A DNA stretch of 64,000 nt from Leptobrachium leishanense (taxonomy: Eukaryota; Chordata; Amphibia; Anura; Megophryidae): the NCBI GenBank assembly GCA_009667805.1, contig CM019066.1, positions 113,512,190 through 113,576,189 of the forward strand, written 5' to 3'. Shown here in pieces: positions 11,235-21,590 of the stretch. A model generated the notes under the pieces. The model was not told the origin of the DNA and did not search any database. It saw only the letters and a program-made list of their open reading frames with translations. The translations under genes and the position numbers were made by a program. Within the stretch, counting starts at the first letter, position 1. Each line of letters begins with the position of its first letter.

Positions 11235-14200
11235 TTGTGTCCCAAACCGACCTCACTACGATTACTTCTTCCTGTCTGTCTAACATGGGGTTCTGTCATA
11301 TTCGATTGTAATGCATTGCTGGATTCAGGGGCTGCTGATAATCTTATGGATGAGTCCTTTGCCTCAGGTCATCTTTGTTCCTCTGTCCCCTATATCCAAA
11401 CCCTTAATGGTACAAGCCATTGATGGTAGGCCCCTTGCCTCTCCTGTTATAACCCAAGAGACTAAAGCTATTTCCATGTGTCTTGGGGATCATCATGATG
11501 AATCCATAGTGTTTCAAATCATATCATCACCGTCTTGTTCAGTCATTTTAGGTCTCACATGGTTACAAAAACATAATCCTCACATTGACTGGGTAAAGGG
11601 AAAGGTCGTCGCATGGGGTTCCACCTGTTCCTCCTCTTGTTTTCCCTCTATGTTACCTATCAGGTTACTCAATACTCCTACTGCAAAACCTTTGTCTTCT
11701 ACCGTTCCGGAGCAATATCTGTCTGTTAAACAAGTGTTTGACAAAAAAGAGGCCGATAAGCTACCCCCACACCGTCCGTATGACTGTGCTATCAAGTTAT
11801 ACCCAGGTACCATTCCCCCTAAAGGGAGAATTTATCCACTGTCCCCAAAGGAACATAGTATCATGGAGGAATATATCCAGGAATCACTGGAGAAGGGTTT
11901 CATACGAAGATCTTCTTCCCCAGCTGGGGCAGGGTTCTTCTTTGTAGCCAAAAAAGAGGGTGACCTCCGTCCGTGCATAGATTATAGAGGGTTGAATCGT
12001 ATCACCATCAAGAATGCCTACCCTATTCCTCTAATCTCTGACCTCTTTGACCGTTTTAGAGGTTCCACAGTGTTTTCTAAATTGGATCTTAGGGGTGCAT
12101 ACAACCTGGTACGCATAAAGGAGGGAGACGAGTGGATGACCGCATTCAACACCCATAGCGGCCACTACGAATATCTGGTCATGCCGTTTGGGATGTGCAA
12201 CGCCCCTGCGGTTTTTCAGGATTTTATAAATGATGTCCTTCGGGACTACCTCTCCTCATGTGTCATAGTCTATCTAGATGACATTCTGGTGCACTCTCCT
12301 GACCTACATACACATTATGATCACATGCGTTCTGTTCTCGGCACTCTGTTACGAAATGGTTTATATTGTAAGATAGAAAAATGCATATTCCATGTGACAC
12401 AGGTTCCGTTTCTGGGGTACATCGTGTCGTCCAAGGGTTTTTTAATGGATCTCAAAAAACTGGAATCCATCCAATCTTGGCCTCTACCCAAAGGGTTGAA
12501 ACCTATCCAGAGATTTATTGGATTCGCCAATTATTACAGAAAGTTTATCCCACACTTTTCTTCTGTAATTGCTCCTATCACCTCTATGACCAAGAAAGGG
12601 GCCAATACAACCAACTGGTCTCCCGCTGCCCTTAAAGCCTTTGAGGATTTAAAAACGGCCTTTGCCTCTGCACCTATTCTAGAACATCCTAACCCTTCTA
12701 AACCATTTATAATGGAGGTCGACGCATCAGAATCTGGGATAGGGGCAGTACTTTCCCAGAGAGACACCTGGGATGCCCCACTTCACCCTTGTGCCTACTT
12801 CTCCCAGAAGTTGTCTGACTCAGAGAGAAACTATGACATTGGCACCAGAACTCTTGGCTATTATAATGGCTTTAAAAGAATGGAGACATCTGTTGGAGGG
12901 TTCGCAAATTCCAGTGATCATTCTAACTGACCACAAGAACCTAGGGTACCTGGCAGACGTGAAGCGACTGTCCCCCTGCCAGGCCAGATGGTCGTTGTTC
13001 CTAAGTCGCTTCAATTATTTGATCACCTACCGCCCAGGGTCACGTAATACCAAGGCGGATGCTCTTTCCAGACAGTTTGAGGAAGAGGAACTGCCTCACA
13101 CCGAACCGGTTTCTCTCATACCCAGTACTCATATAATCGCCACTGTGTGTATGCAAGTGTCTTCTCAGTTGATCGAGCGCATTCTGTCCTATCAGAATGC
13201 CGCCCCTAGCTCTCTACCTCCAGAAAGATTGTATGTAGGAGAGAACGAGAGAAGGGAGTTATTACAAGTTATGCATGCATCAAAGGTTGCAGGTCACCCA
13301 GGAGTCAATAAGACCATTCTCGCCGTTTCTCGTCTATATTGGTGGCCCACTCTTCGTGTTGATATCCGAGAGTTTATTGCATCCTGTAACGTGTGTGCCC
13401 AGAATAAGACCCCTGCTGATCTTCCAGTGGGTCTATTACAACCTCTCCCTGTGCCTTCGAGACCATGGACCCATTTATCCATGGACTTTATTGTGGACCT
13501 ACCCCCATCTGAGGGCAATACCACCATTCTCACTGTTATTGACCGCTTTTCTAAAATGGCCCATTTTGTTCCACTGAAAAAACTTCCTTCTTCAGAACAG
13601 CTAGCCGGTATATTTGCTAAAGAGGTGGTATGGTTACATGGGATACCGCAGGAAATAGTCTCAGATCGTGGTACTCAGTTCATTTCCCGATTCTGGAGAT
13701 CCTTCTGTAAAGAAATGGGTATCAACTTATCCTTTTCTTCTGCCTACCACCCACAATCTAACGGTGCTGCTGAACGTACCAACCAGTCCTTAGAACAATA
13801 TTTATGGTTCTTCATCTCCCACCAACAAGATAATTGGAGTTCCTTATTACCTTGGGCTGAGTTGGCTAGGAATAACGTGGTACATGACAGCTCTGGTCAT
13901 ACCCTGTTCTTTGCGACCTATGGGTTCCATCCTGCTTTATTACCTGGCACTCCGTCTGAATCACCCATTCCTGCATTTAACGATCACTTACAACTCCTAC
14001 GTCAGTCCTGGACGCGGATTCAATCCGCTTTGCAAAAAGCTTCTTTAGCCCATAAGAAGTTTGCAGACCGCCACAGACGACCAGGACCTTCTTATGTCCC
14101 TGGTCAAAGGGTATGGCTCTCCACTCGGCATATCAAACTCCGGGTGCCCTCTCACAAATTGGCACCACGGTTTATCGGTCCGTACAGGGTCCTCCGACGC

Positions 14201-14770
14201 TTTAATCCTGTCTCTTATGCCTTGGAGTTGCCTAAGTCCTTGAGAATCCCCAACTCCTTCCATACCTCCTTACTCAAGCCCCTTGTCTGTAACCGGTATA
14301 CCACTCCCGTGAACCAGCCTCCTCCTGTCCAAGTTCAGGGTCAGGAGGAATACGAGGTACAGGCTCTCATTGATTCCAGGTGGTCTAGAGGCGGATTGCA
14401 ATATCTTGTGCATTGGAAGGGGTACGGCCCGGAGGAACGTTCCTGGGTTGCTGCCTCTGATGTTCATGCCCCGGGGCTGGTCTCCGCCTATCATCGCCGC
14501 TTCCCTTCTCGCCCTTGGGCCCGCCGTCAGGGGGGGTGCTGTCACTGTGGCCCATGTCCAGGGAAATGTTGCACCTTCGCCCCATGTTCAGGGAAATGTT
14601 GCACCTTCGCCCCATGTCTGGGGAAATGTTGCACCTTCGCCCCATGTCTGGGGAAATGTTGCACCTTTGCCCCATGTCCAGGGAAATGTTGCACCTTCGC
14701 CCCATGTCTGGGGAAATGTTGCACCTTCGCCCCATGTCCGGGTAAATGTTGCGGCCGTCACAGCAGCTGA
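11235..14770 (+). pseudogene. Pol of chromovirus: PR-RT-RH-IN-chromodomain, two frameshifts
   Basis: Domains in order: aspartic protease with LLDSGAADN (catalytic Asp near 11322); RT with YLDD at 12271-12282 and MPFGMCNAPA just before it; RNase H starting MEVDAS near 12712; integrase with an H-H-C-C zinc site (13277-13400) and the D, D, E catalytic residues near 13482, 13662 and 13772; a GPY-type module (FIGPYRV, near 14172); and a C-terminal chromodomain with LVHWKGYG (14404-14427), which binds histone tails and guides insertion. The frame changes at about 11400-11415, inside the protease, and again at about 12845-12852, inside RNase H, where two bases appear to be missing. The last frame runs 230 nt into the LTR's short tandem repeats before a stop at 14768, so the original C-terminus is uncertain. 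Confidence 0.9.
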
Positions 14771-15363
14771 TATCCAGAAAGCCTTATTCTAGGGTACTGT
14801 GTACTACAGGACAGAGAATGGTGCTGCCCGCGAATCAGATGCAACATGCAGGAAGGACAACCAATCGCAGCACATGACCAGCTATCCTATAGCAGAGCAG
14901 GGCGTCTCCTCTGAGCACCAATAGGTAGTGCTGTGGCTCTATTTAAAGGGCTTCCTTTCTCTTAGCAAGTTGCCCTAGCGTGGTTCCTGTTACTCCTAGT
15001 GCCTTGTTGTTATTTCTTGATTCCTATTCTGACTGATTTCCTGGTTTATACGATCCCGGCTTGTCTCGACTTCCCTGTATTCTGGCGCCCTGATTTCTGG
15101 CATAGTATAACGGACCTCTATTTCCTTAACCCCTGCCTATGTGTGTTTTGTTGGTTTGCCCTGCTTAACCTGGCCATGATTAAGGACCGGCTAGCTAGAG
15201 CATTGTGGGTTACTTTATTCCGCAGGTTGTTTTTCTTTGCACTCCACCACTTTATTTGTTCATCATTCTCAGTATTACTGACCATAACCTGGCCATTTCT
15301 AAGGGCCGGTTGGTCAGGGTCTGTTGGCTTACAGTCTGCAAGCGGGGTTACCCGATCCTGACA
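14540..15363 (+). repeat. Complete 3' LTR of chromovirus
   Basis: Begins 'tgtcactgtgg' right after the purine tract and ends 'gatcctgaca', so the termini are TGTCA...TGACA. Length is 824 bp. The first 210 bp are a short tandem array (see the 30-bp entry). 'tatttaaagg' at 14940 is a possible TATA-type box. Its last 250 bp match the truncated 5' LTR. Confidence 0.88.
14550..14757. repeat. 30-bp tandem array in LTR U3
   Basis: About six to seven units of 'ggggaaatgttgcacc' plus 'ttcgccccatgtc', period 30 bp. Because 30 is divisible by three, the pol frame continues across it as a Cys/Pro-rich repeat. Arrays in U3 often hold transcription-factor sites, but none is identified here. Confidence 0.9.
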
Positions 15364-17405
15364 ACTCTGCTCCCTTCCGTGAATTTGCTGAAGGTGTTGT
15401 ACCACAGTGGCATGTTCCAAAACGCCATTACTTTTCACGGAAGGCCATTCCAGCACTATACCAGCACGTGGAAGACAATGTTATCGAGTCATTGGGAAAG
15501 GCAGTCAGCAGCAAGGTGCATGTGACTTTAGACATGTGGTCCAGCAAGCATGGACAGGGTCGTTACATTTCCTTCACGGCACACTGGGTAACTCTGATTG
15601 CAGCTGGGAGGGATCCAAGACGGGGCTCTGTGCTGGAGCTTGTTCATCCACCACGCCTCCAGAAACCTGCTTGTATGAGGTCTGCCTGCTCCACCACCAC
15701 CTCTCCCTCTTCCTCCTCCTCCTCCTCCTCCTCCTCCGTGTCTCTGGCGAAGTGGCAGTTAAACCGACGCGTGGCAGGGGCTACGCAATGGCTCAAGCAA
15801 AAAGATGCCATACTGTGCTTGAGCTGGTTTGTTTAGGGGACAGGAGCCACACCGGGCCAGAAATTCTGTCAGCTCTGCAGGGGCAGGTGCAGAGATGGTT
15901 AACACCATGCCAACTTCAGCTGGGAATGGTCGTCTGTGATAATGGCAACAACCTTCTCTCTGGCCTACGCCAGGGTAAGTTGACGCATGTACCATGCCTA
16001 GCACACATCCTAAATCTGGTGGTACAGCGTTTCCTAACCAGGTACCCAGGGCTGGCAGAGCTTCTCAGCCAGGCCAGAAAAATCTGCAGCCACTTCAGAC
16101 GGTCATTCCCAGCAAGCGTTCACCTGGCAGAAATTCAAAGAGAATTCTACCTTCCCACAAACCGTCTGATCTGTGACATGCCCACCAAGTGGAACTCGAC
16201 ATTAGCAATGCTGCAGCGTCTGCACAAGCAGCAGAGGGCCATCAACGAGCACCTGTGTGAGTATGGCACAAGGACAGGTTCAGGTCAACTTGGTTTCCGC
16301 CCCCTCCCGCAGTGGCTGATGATCAAGAATGCATGCACTGTACTGTCACCATTTGAGGAGGCAACGAGGATGGTGAGCAGGGACAGTGCATGCATCAGTG
16401 ACACAATTCCTTTAGTGTTCCTGCTGGAGCACACTCTGCGGGGAATTATAGATGTGGCTCTAGAGGCAGAGCAGCGGGAGGAAGAGGAGGCCTTCCCTAG
16501 CTCTGAAGGCCCCAGTTTTTCCACAGACAGCATTCCAGCTGGTCATCCTCAGATCAGACAGGAGGAGGAGGATGAGGAGGAGGAATATTTGAGTAGTGGG
16601 GGCATTGAAGGTGGGGATTCCTCAAGGGAGGGTTTTGTGTGCCCAGAAACACAAGGACTGGTACGTGGCTGTGAGGAGGAAGTGCACGATGGGGTCATCC
16701 TCCTCATTGAGCAGGAAGACTCGGAAGCTACGCTGCATGGGCTCCCTTATTATGCAAAGCCTGCTAAAGGATCCCAGGATTCGTACTATCAAGGAGAGGG
16801 ATCATTACTGGTTGGCAACCCTTCTTGATCCACGATACAAGGGTAAAGTTGCAGAGCTCATCCTGCCCGCACAGAGGGAGCACAGGATGAAAAAACTTGA
16901 GGATGCTCTAAAGCGACACTTGTGTAACACCTTTCCAGGCACTGGTAGGTTACCAAGTGATGACACAGGTGCTTCTGAGGCTGCGGATGATCAGAGGAAT
17001 AGTGGTGAAGGCCGGGGTCGCTTGACTGATTCCTTTTTAAATTTTTTTAGTCCACGACGCCCAGGGACGTCAAATGTAGGCACCCATTGCCAGCGTCTTC
17101 ACCATATGGTGCAGGACTACCTAGGGGCAAGGGCAGTCCTGGATACCTTTCCAGCAGATGATCCACTGGCTTACTGGGTGTTGAGATTGGATCACTGGAC
17201 AGAACTTAGCCAATATGCTATGCAGCTACTAGGTTGCCCTTCATCCAGCGTGCTTTCTGAAAGGACGTTTAGTGCCGCTGGAGGTTTTGTCACAGACAAA
17301 AGAGTGCGTCTATCCATCGACTCTGTAGACCGGCTGACATTTATAAAAATTAGTCAGTCCTGGATCAGCAGCTATCAATCCCCTGATGCTGACGTAACGG
17401 AATAG
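15364..17405 (+). pseudogene. hAT transposase, catalytic and hATC parts
   Basis: Continues the transposase after the LTR. The segment has FREFAEGVVPQW and the first catalytic Asp in TLDMWSS (near 15531). There is a Ser run from a (TCC)n tract at 15712-15740. The second Asp region is VVCDNGNN (near 15930-15954), followed by the hAT C-x2-H motif (CLAH, about 15994) and WNSTLAMLQRL. An acidic insertion follows (16470-16700). The C-terminus is the hATC dimerisation domain with the catalytic Glu in SERTFSAAGG (near 17257) and RVRLS. The frame shifts between about 15740 and 15840, beside the (TCC)n run, and again near 16735, returning to the first frame. The original product would cut and paste this element in the nucleus; this copy needs at least two repairs in addition to loss of the gypsy insert. 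Confidence 0.88.
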
Positions 17406-17448
17406 ATCGGGGATGTCTTCTGCATTCACAAAACCTCCAGCAATGAAC

Positions 17449-18290
17449 TCTTCCACAATACCACAAAAGGGTTACGGTGTGAAGGCACTTGCAGCCATGA
17501 AATGCACAATATTTGGCAGCACTGACGCCTTTACCAGATTTATATCTTTTTAATATAGGACCGCATGGTCCACCCCTGCACTCTTCCACAATACCACAGA
17601 GGGGTTACTGTATGAATGCACTTGCTGGCCTGGCACCAAAAGCACAATATCTGGGTGCACTGACACCTTTACCAGTTGCGTATCTTTTTAATATAGAACC
17701 GCATGGTCCACCCCTGCACTCTTCCACAATACCACAGAGGGGTTACAGTATGATGGCACTTGCAGGCCTGGCACCAAAAGCACAATATCTGGGTGCACTG
17801 ACGCCTTTACCAGATTCATATCTTTTTAATATAGGACCGCATGGTCCACCCCTGCACTCTTCCACAATACCACAGAGGGGTTACTGTATGATGGCACTTG
17901 CTGGCCTGGCACCAAAAGCACAATATCTGGGTGCACTGACGCCTTTACCAGTTGCGTGTCTTTTTAATATAGAACCGCATGGTCCACCCCTGCACTCTTC
18001 CACAATACCACAGAGGGGTTACTGTATGAATGCACTTGCTGGCCTGGCACCAAAAGCACAATATCTGGGTGCACTGACGCCTTTACCAGATTCATATCTT
18101 TTTAATATAGGACCGCATGGTCCACCCCTGCACTCTTCCACAATACCACAGAGGGGTTACTGTATGAATGCACTTGCTGGCCTGGCACCAAAGGCACAAT
18201 ATTTGGGTGCACTGCCACTGATGCCTGTACCAGATTCATATCCTCAGAGGGGTTACTGTGTGACGGCACTGTTGCTGACGCTAAGGGCCC
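17449..18290 (+). repeat. 138-bp tandem array in hAT 3' region
   Basis: Units starting 'ctcttccacaatacc' occur at 17449, 17581, 17719, 17857, 17995 and 18133; the last four intervals are exactly 138 bp. Each unit includes 'ggggttactgtatg', 'gcctggcaccaaa', 'ctgacgcctttacca' and 'ataggaccgcatggtcc'. The period is 46 codons, so one frame stays open for 261 codons, but I treat this as incidental. Units alternate between two sequence versions ('gattcatat' and 'gttgcgt'). Confidence 0.95.
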
Positions 18291-18299
18291 AATTTTAAA

Positions 18300-18760
18300 G
18301 CACCTATTGTTACTTTCATCCAAAGCCTGCATAAGTTTCACAATAATTTAGCCAAAAAAATCACTAAACTTTTTCTGCGCATCATAAAATGTCTTTTCAT
18401 ACAGGCTGCCGCCCCAAGCAGTTGTTTATGAATAGATTGAAGAAAAAGCATTTACCGTCATTTGAAACGTATTTTTTTTGTTTTTAAATGCTTCTATACA
18501 TCCTAGAAATCTGCCACTTCACGGGCAGGTTATGGGGACCACCTAGGCACGATATTTGAAGGAATTTTTCGTTTTTATTTTTAACCCTTATTTCATGGAA
18601 AACGCACTGTCCCTTTAAAAATGTTTTTTTTTTACTTTTTGTCCTTGTTTCCTGTCCCCCAGGGCACTACCTGGACCCCCATACACCTTTTATGGCAAAT
18701 ATCTAGCATATATGCCCTCTTGGAGGGCATTGTAAAAATCGAATTTTGAGTCCCACTGAC
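18300..18760. other. AT-rich hAT 3' region without genes
   Basis: Lies between the 138-bp array and the terminal repeat of the hAT element, with T/A-rich runs and no coding motif. It is counted as the element's untranslated or subterminal part. Confidence 0.6.
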
Positions 18761-18818
18761 TTGTATTGAGTTCGAGTTCGAATGCGAACCGAACTCGGGG
18801 GTGTTCGGCTCATCCCTA

Positions 18819-18826
18819 GCTATCAG
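18819..18826. repeat. 8-bp target-site duplication, right (hAT)
   Basis: 'gctatcag', identical to 7921-7928. Confidence 0.95.
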
Positions 18827-18892
18827 GTCTAACGTTAATGCTCACTCAGTTGTGCGCTAACGTTAGCACCCAGTATGTAATGTAGCCCCTGG
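18827..18892 (-). mobile_element. End fragment of GGGC-family inverted-repeat element
   Basis: The reverse complement reads 'gggctacattacat', 'gggtgctaacgttag' and 'agtgagcattaacgttag', matching the left end of the element at 36113 ('attgggcaccattacatt', 'ggtgctaacgttag', 'gagcgttaacattag'). Only one end is seen here. Confidence 0.6.
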
Positions 18893-18964
18893 TGTTTAAG
18901 AGATTTTCTGGGAAGCTGAATACCTGAATAGGCTGCTTCCCCTAGCAGCTCCCTCATCCTATAA

Positions 18965-19162
18965 TCTCCGATCCAGGACCAGCACCTTACAATACCACAA
19001 TACAAAAAGAAAGTGGCTCGATCCTCATTTTTCTACAGAGCACCGCAATTATGGAATAACCTCCCAGACACCATCAAATCTTCCCCCAGTCTAAAGTCAC
19101 TTAAGAGATCGCTATTAACATACCTCAATACAGAATGCACCTGTAAACATGTAACACAGTGA
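18965..19162 (+). pseudogene. LINE ORF2 C-terminus (L2/CR1/Rex-like)
   Basis: Reading from 18965 gives a frame with YRAPQLWNNLPDTIKSS, SLKSLKRSLLTYL and a TGA at 19160-19162. 'APxLWNxLP...I...SxxxFKxxLKTxL' is the characteristic end of the reverse-transcriptase protein in L2/CR1-type LINEs. Only about 65 codons are present, with no RT catalytic motif, so this is a 5'-truncated insertion. The following sequence would be its 3' untranslated region. Confidence 0.8.
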
Positions 19163-19714
19163 ATATGTTTTCTATCTATCTTTTGTGTTTACCTGGGTGA
19201 GACAGTTCTGTATACCCACACACTTTTAAATGTACGCATATAGCTATATGATTTTATCCAATGATAATAAATGATATAAGCACTATCGGAGGATTCTTTC
19301 TTTTTTGCTTGAGTGTGGCCACATGAAGTATCATGATCCACACAACAGAAGAACCATTTGAAGATCTGCATTGCTGATATCGGGAGGCACTGTTGCTGGG
19401 CTTGATCTGTGAGAGCAAACACGTATTTGCTCCTGGCTTGTGAGTTTAACTCCTGTATCACCAATTGAGTCTATAAACTTATACAGACGCTACTTTTAGA
19501 TGTACATTTTTTCTTTTGCAGAATACTGCTGTACCGTCACACCAGAACGGATATAAGTATTGTTTGTAATTTTCACTGCATGTGGTGGTGGCACAATTAT
19601 ATACAGCAGTTTTTTCACCTTACATGTACTGCGAGTATGAAATAATCTTCGCGATAGCAATAATTACGATATTGTCTGAATTGGACAGCGCAAGACCACA
19701 CATTTTTTCTTTTT

Positions 19715-19915
19715 AACATATTTATTATTTATTTTATGTGTTACTCTGTATATTTTGTGTATTTATTTTTATTTTCTTGCATTTATTACTTTGCATTTCT
19801 GTACCCTACTTTAAAAATTCAATGTTCTTGAACCCTGGACATACTTGAAAATGAGAAATCTTAATGTACCCTTCCTGGTAAAATACTTTATAAATCAATA
19901 AAGTTGCAGCAAAAA
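19715..19915 (+). mobile_element. LINE 3' untranslated tail
   Basis: The phrases 'aaccctggacatacttg', 'aaaatgagaaatcttaatgt', 'cttcctggtaaaata' and 'tataaatcaataaag' form the standard 3' tail of L2/Rex-type LINEs. It probably belongs to the ORF fragment ending at 19162, with about 550 bp of AT-rich DNA between. Confidence 0.65.
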
Positions 19916-20440
19916 GTCTATTTATTTATTATTAGGATTTTTTGTGGGCATTTTTTTGATTTTTCCGACCAAATATTTGATTCCAATTTTTTTATGTGGC
20001 ATTTTTTAAAAATTCTTTAACAGACCTTTTTATTGTTATTCATACGACCTTATATATTTCCAGACATTTTCATGCACTAGTTTTTTTTTTAAAAAAAAAC
20101 GCCATTTAAAAGTTATGGGATTCTTTTCACCCTTGTTCATCAACTGGTCTGCTTTTATCGGATGCATTCGGTGAATCAATTTGGCGGTTTTACAGTGGGT
20201 TATCGGATTGATTTGGTGGTTTGAGGATGCGTTCGGTGGTTCATTGGATCAATTCAGCATTTTTTCTGCGTTTTTCGGATTGATTTTGAGTTTTTTTTTG
20301 GCAGTTTGATGATTCATTCGGTGGTTTTTCAGCAGTTTGCCACTGCATTCGGTGGGTTTATCAGCGGCGTTCGGTGAATTGATTCGGTGCACTTCCGGGA
20401 CCCTGCGTTGAATACTCAACCCCTAAAACGATTCCTATAT
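19905..20440 (+). mobile_element. Diverged CAGGG-family element
   Basis: Matches the interior of the CAGGG family: 'agtctatttatttatta', 'ttctttaacagacc(t)ttttatt', 'tcatacgaccttatat', 'cagacattttc', then 'ggtggttcattgg', 'ttcggtgg' and 'gttgaatactcaacccc'. The ends are too worn to place. It looks like an older or separate subfamily member. Confidence 0.55.
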
Positions 20441-20543
20441 AACCCTATCCCTAAACCTAAACAGAGCAGACAAACAGGATATGAACATACTGCAGGGCAA
20501 TAAACCACAAAAGGGCAGTGGAACAAAAATGAAGGACTTGTAA

Positions 20544-20975
20544 GGCTAGGGACAGATGAGCGCATTTTCTGCGGCCACCGTCAAAATGTACGTCGATGCG
20601 TGCGCACGCATTTTTTCACGGAATACGCTTAAGTGGTCAGACGATGCGCAATTCTGGAATCATGACGGTGGGGTGAAAAGAAGTCTAGGGAAATCCGGCT
20701 GTTTGAACGTTATGTTGGCCGCACACTAGCAGCGTCTGACATCTCCTAATCACGCACACACGCTGCTATGCGGCCGCAGCGCACTCTGTACGTCAGTACC
20801 AGCGGTTTACGTTCTCGAAAAAATGCGTTCATTTTCCACTTGCGTTGCGCGCGGCCGGACTTTTGTGCGACCGTACTTCGTATATTGGCTGTCATTGCCC
20901 GGCATCTGCTGCTAGTGCGGCCGTGATTATGTGCGCCAGAACGCGCGTTCGCACTGCCTCAGTCTGACCCTAGCC
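20544..20975 (+). mobile_element. GGCTAGGG inverted-repeat element, copy 1
   Basis: Starts 'ggctagggacagatgagcgc', ends 'gtctgaccctagcc', and is flanked by TAA on both sides (20541-20543, 20976-20978). Interior is CpG-rich, with 'tatgttggcc', 'cgtctgacatctcc', 'ctgctatgcggccgcagcgc' and 'cactctgtacgtc'. No coding capacity. The 3-bp TNA-type duplication suggests PIF/Harbinger mobilisation (inference). Confidence 0.85.
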
Positions 20976-20978
20976 TAA

Positions 20979-21586
20979 ATCTTGAAATATCTCCTCCTTT
21001 GGTCATACCAGAGGAAAGGTCAAATTGTCTGCCCCTCTGTCAACATAGTCATATCTTCTTATATTAAATATACCCAGAAGGCAGCCCAGAAGGAGCTCCA
21101 GGAAATGCAACAGATTGGCGCACCAGTGGTGGCACTCCAGCAGACCAATGAAAAACATGAGCAGGCATGTCAGAGTAGAGGGTGGTATACCAAACAGGAA
21201 TGGTTCTCATATGAGAAAGGGGAACCATTGGAGGACACGACAGGGAGCCAAGAATGCTTAAATGTGTCACCACTGTCTCCTCTCCCAGAGAACATAGGAC
21301 TTTAAGACAGACACAATTTGGTTTAAAAAGCAGGGCTTTTATACGTAGGTCCCATTACATTGTAATTTTCCATGGTTTATATTATTTTAATGTAGTGTGG
21401 AAGGATTGTGTATTGGGACTTTACAGATAAGCACTACAGGTTAATATATTTCACTGTACTAATAAATAGCATTCAATATGCATGTATTAAATTTGCCGTT
21501 AGATCAGGTTAAGTATCTGGAAAACATTTTGGTACAGGAACAGAGATGGGTTAATTATATGTGGTCATGGTGTCTAGAGAGTCCCT
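20979..21586. other. No recognised feature
   Basis: A 107-codon open frame (20982-21305) has no family motif that I know and no composition unlike the flanks. I do not call a gene here. Confidence 0.5.
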
Positions 21587-21590
21587 TTAA

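Larger units (their letters stand above)
9996..15363 (+). mobile_element. Ty3/gypsy chromodomain retrotransposon (chromovirus)
   Basis: Order: LTR fragment, gag with a CCHC knuckle, protease, reverse transcriptase, RNase H, integrase, chromodomain, purine-rich tract ('cagggggggtgc' at 14528-14539) and a full 3' LTR (14540-15363). A chromodomain after the integrase and an MDP-start gag place it with the vertebrate sushi-like chromoviruses. It interrupts the hAT transposase. The coding region has one in-frame stop in gag and two frameshifts in pol, and the 5' LTR is truncated, so the copy looks dead. The two LTR pieces are still very similar, suggesting moderate age. Confidence 0.92.
7929..18818 (+). 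mobile_element. hAT DNA transposon, split by a gypsy element
   Basis: The element begins 'tagggatgagctgttcgg' and ends with 'ttcggctcatcccta'; the outer 11 bp are perfect inverted repeats. An exact 8-bp duplication, gctatcag, flanks it, as expected for hAT. Inside are a 5' region of imperfect repeats (8330-8960), a BED-finger transposase (9105-9995 and 15364-17405), a 138-bp tandem array after the transposase (17449-18290) and an AT-rich end. Total length is 10,890 bp, of which 9996-15363 is a later retrotransposon insertion, leaving about 5.5 kb. The transposase carries frameshifts, so this copy is probably not autonomous now. Confidence 0.93.

Noticed and set aside
9105..17405. Domesticated ZBED-type host gene
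   Set aside because: The frame is broken twice, interrupted by a retrotransposon and lies inside an element with terminal repeats and an 8-bp duplication.
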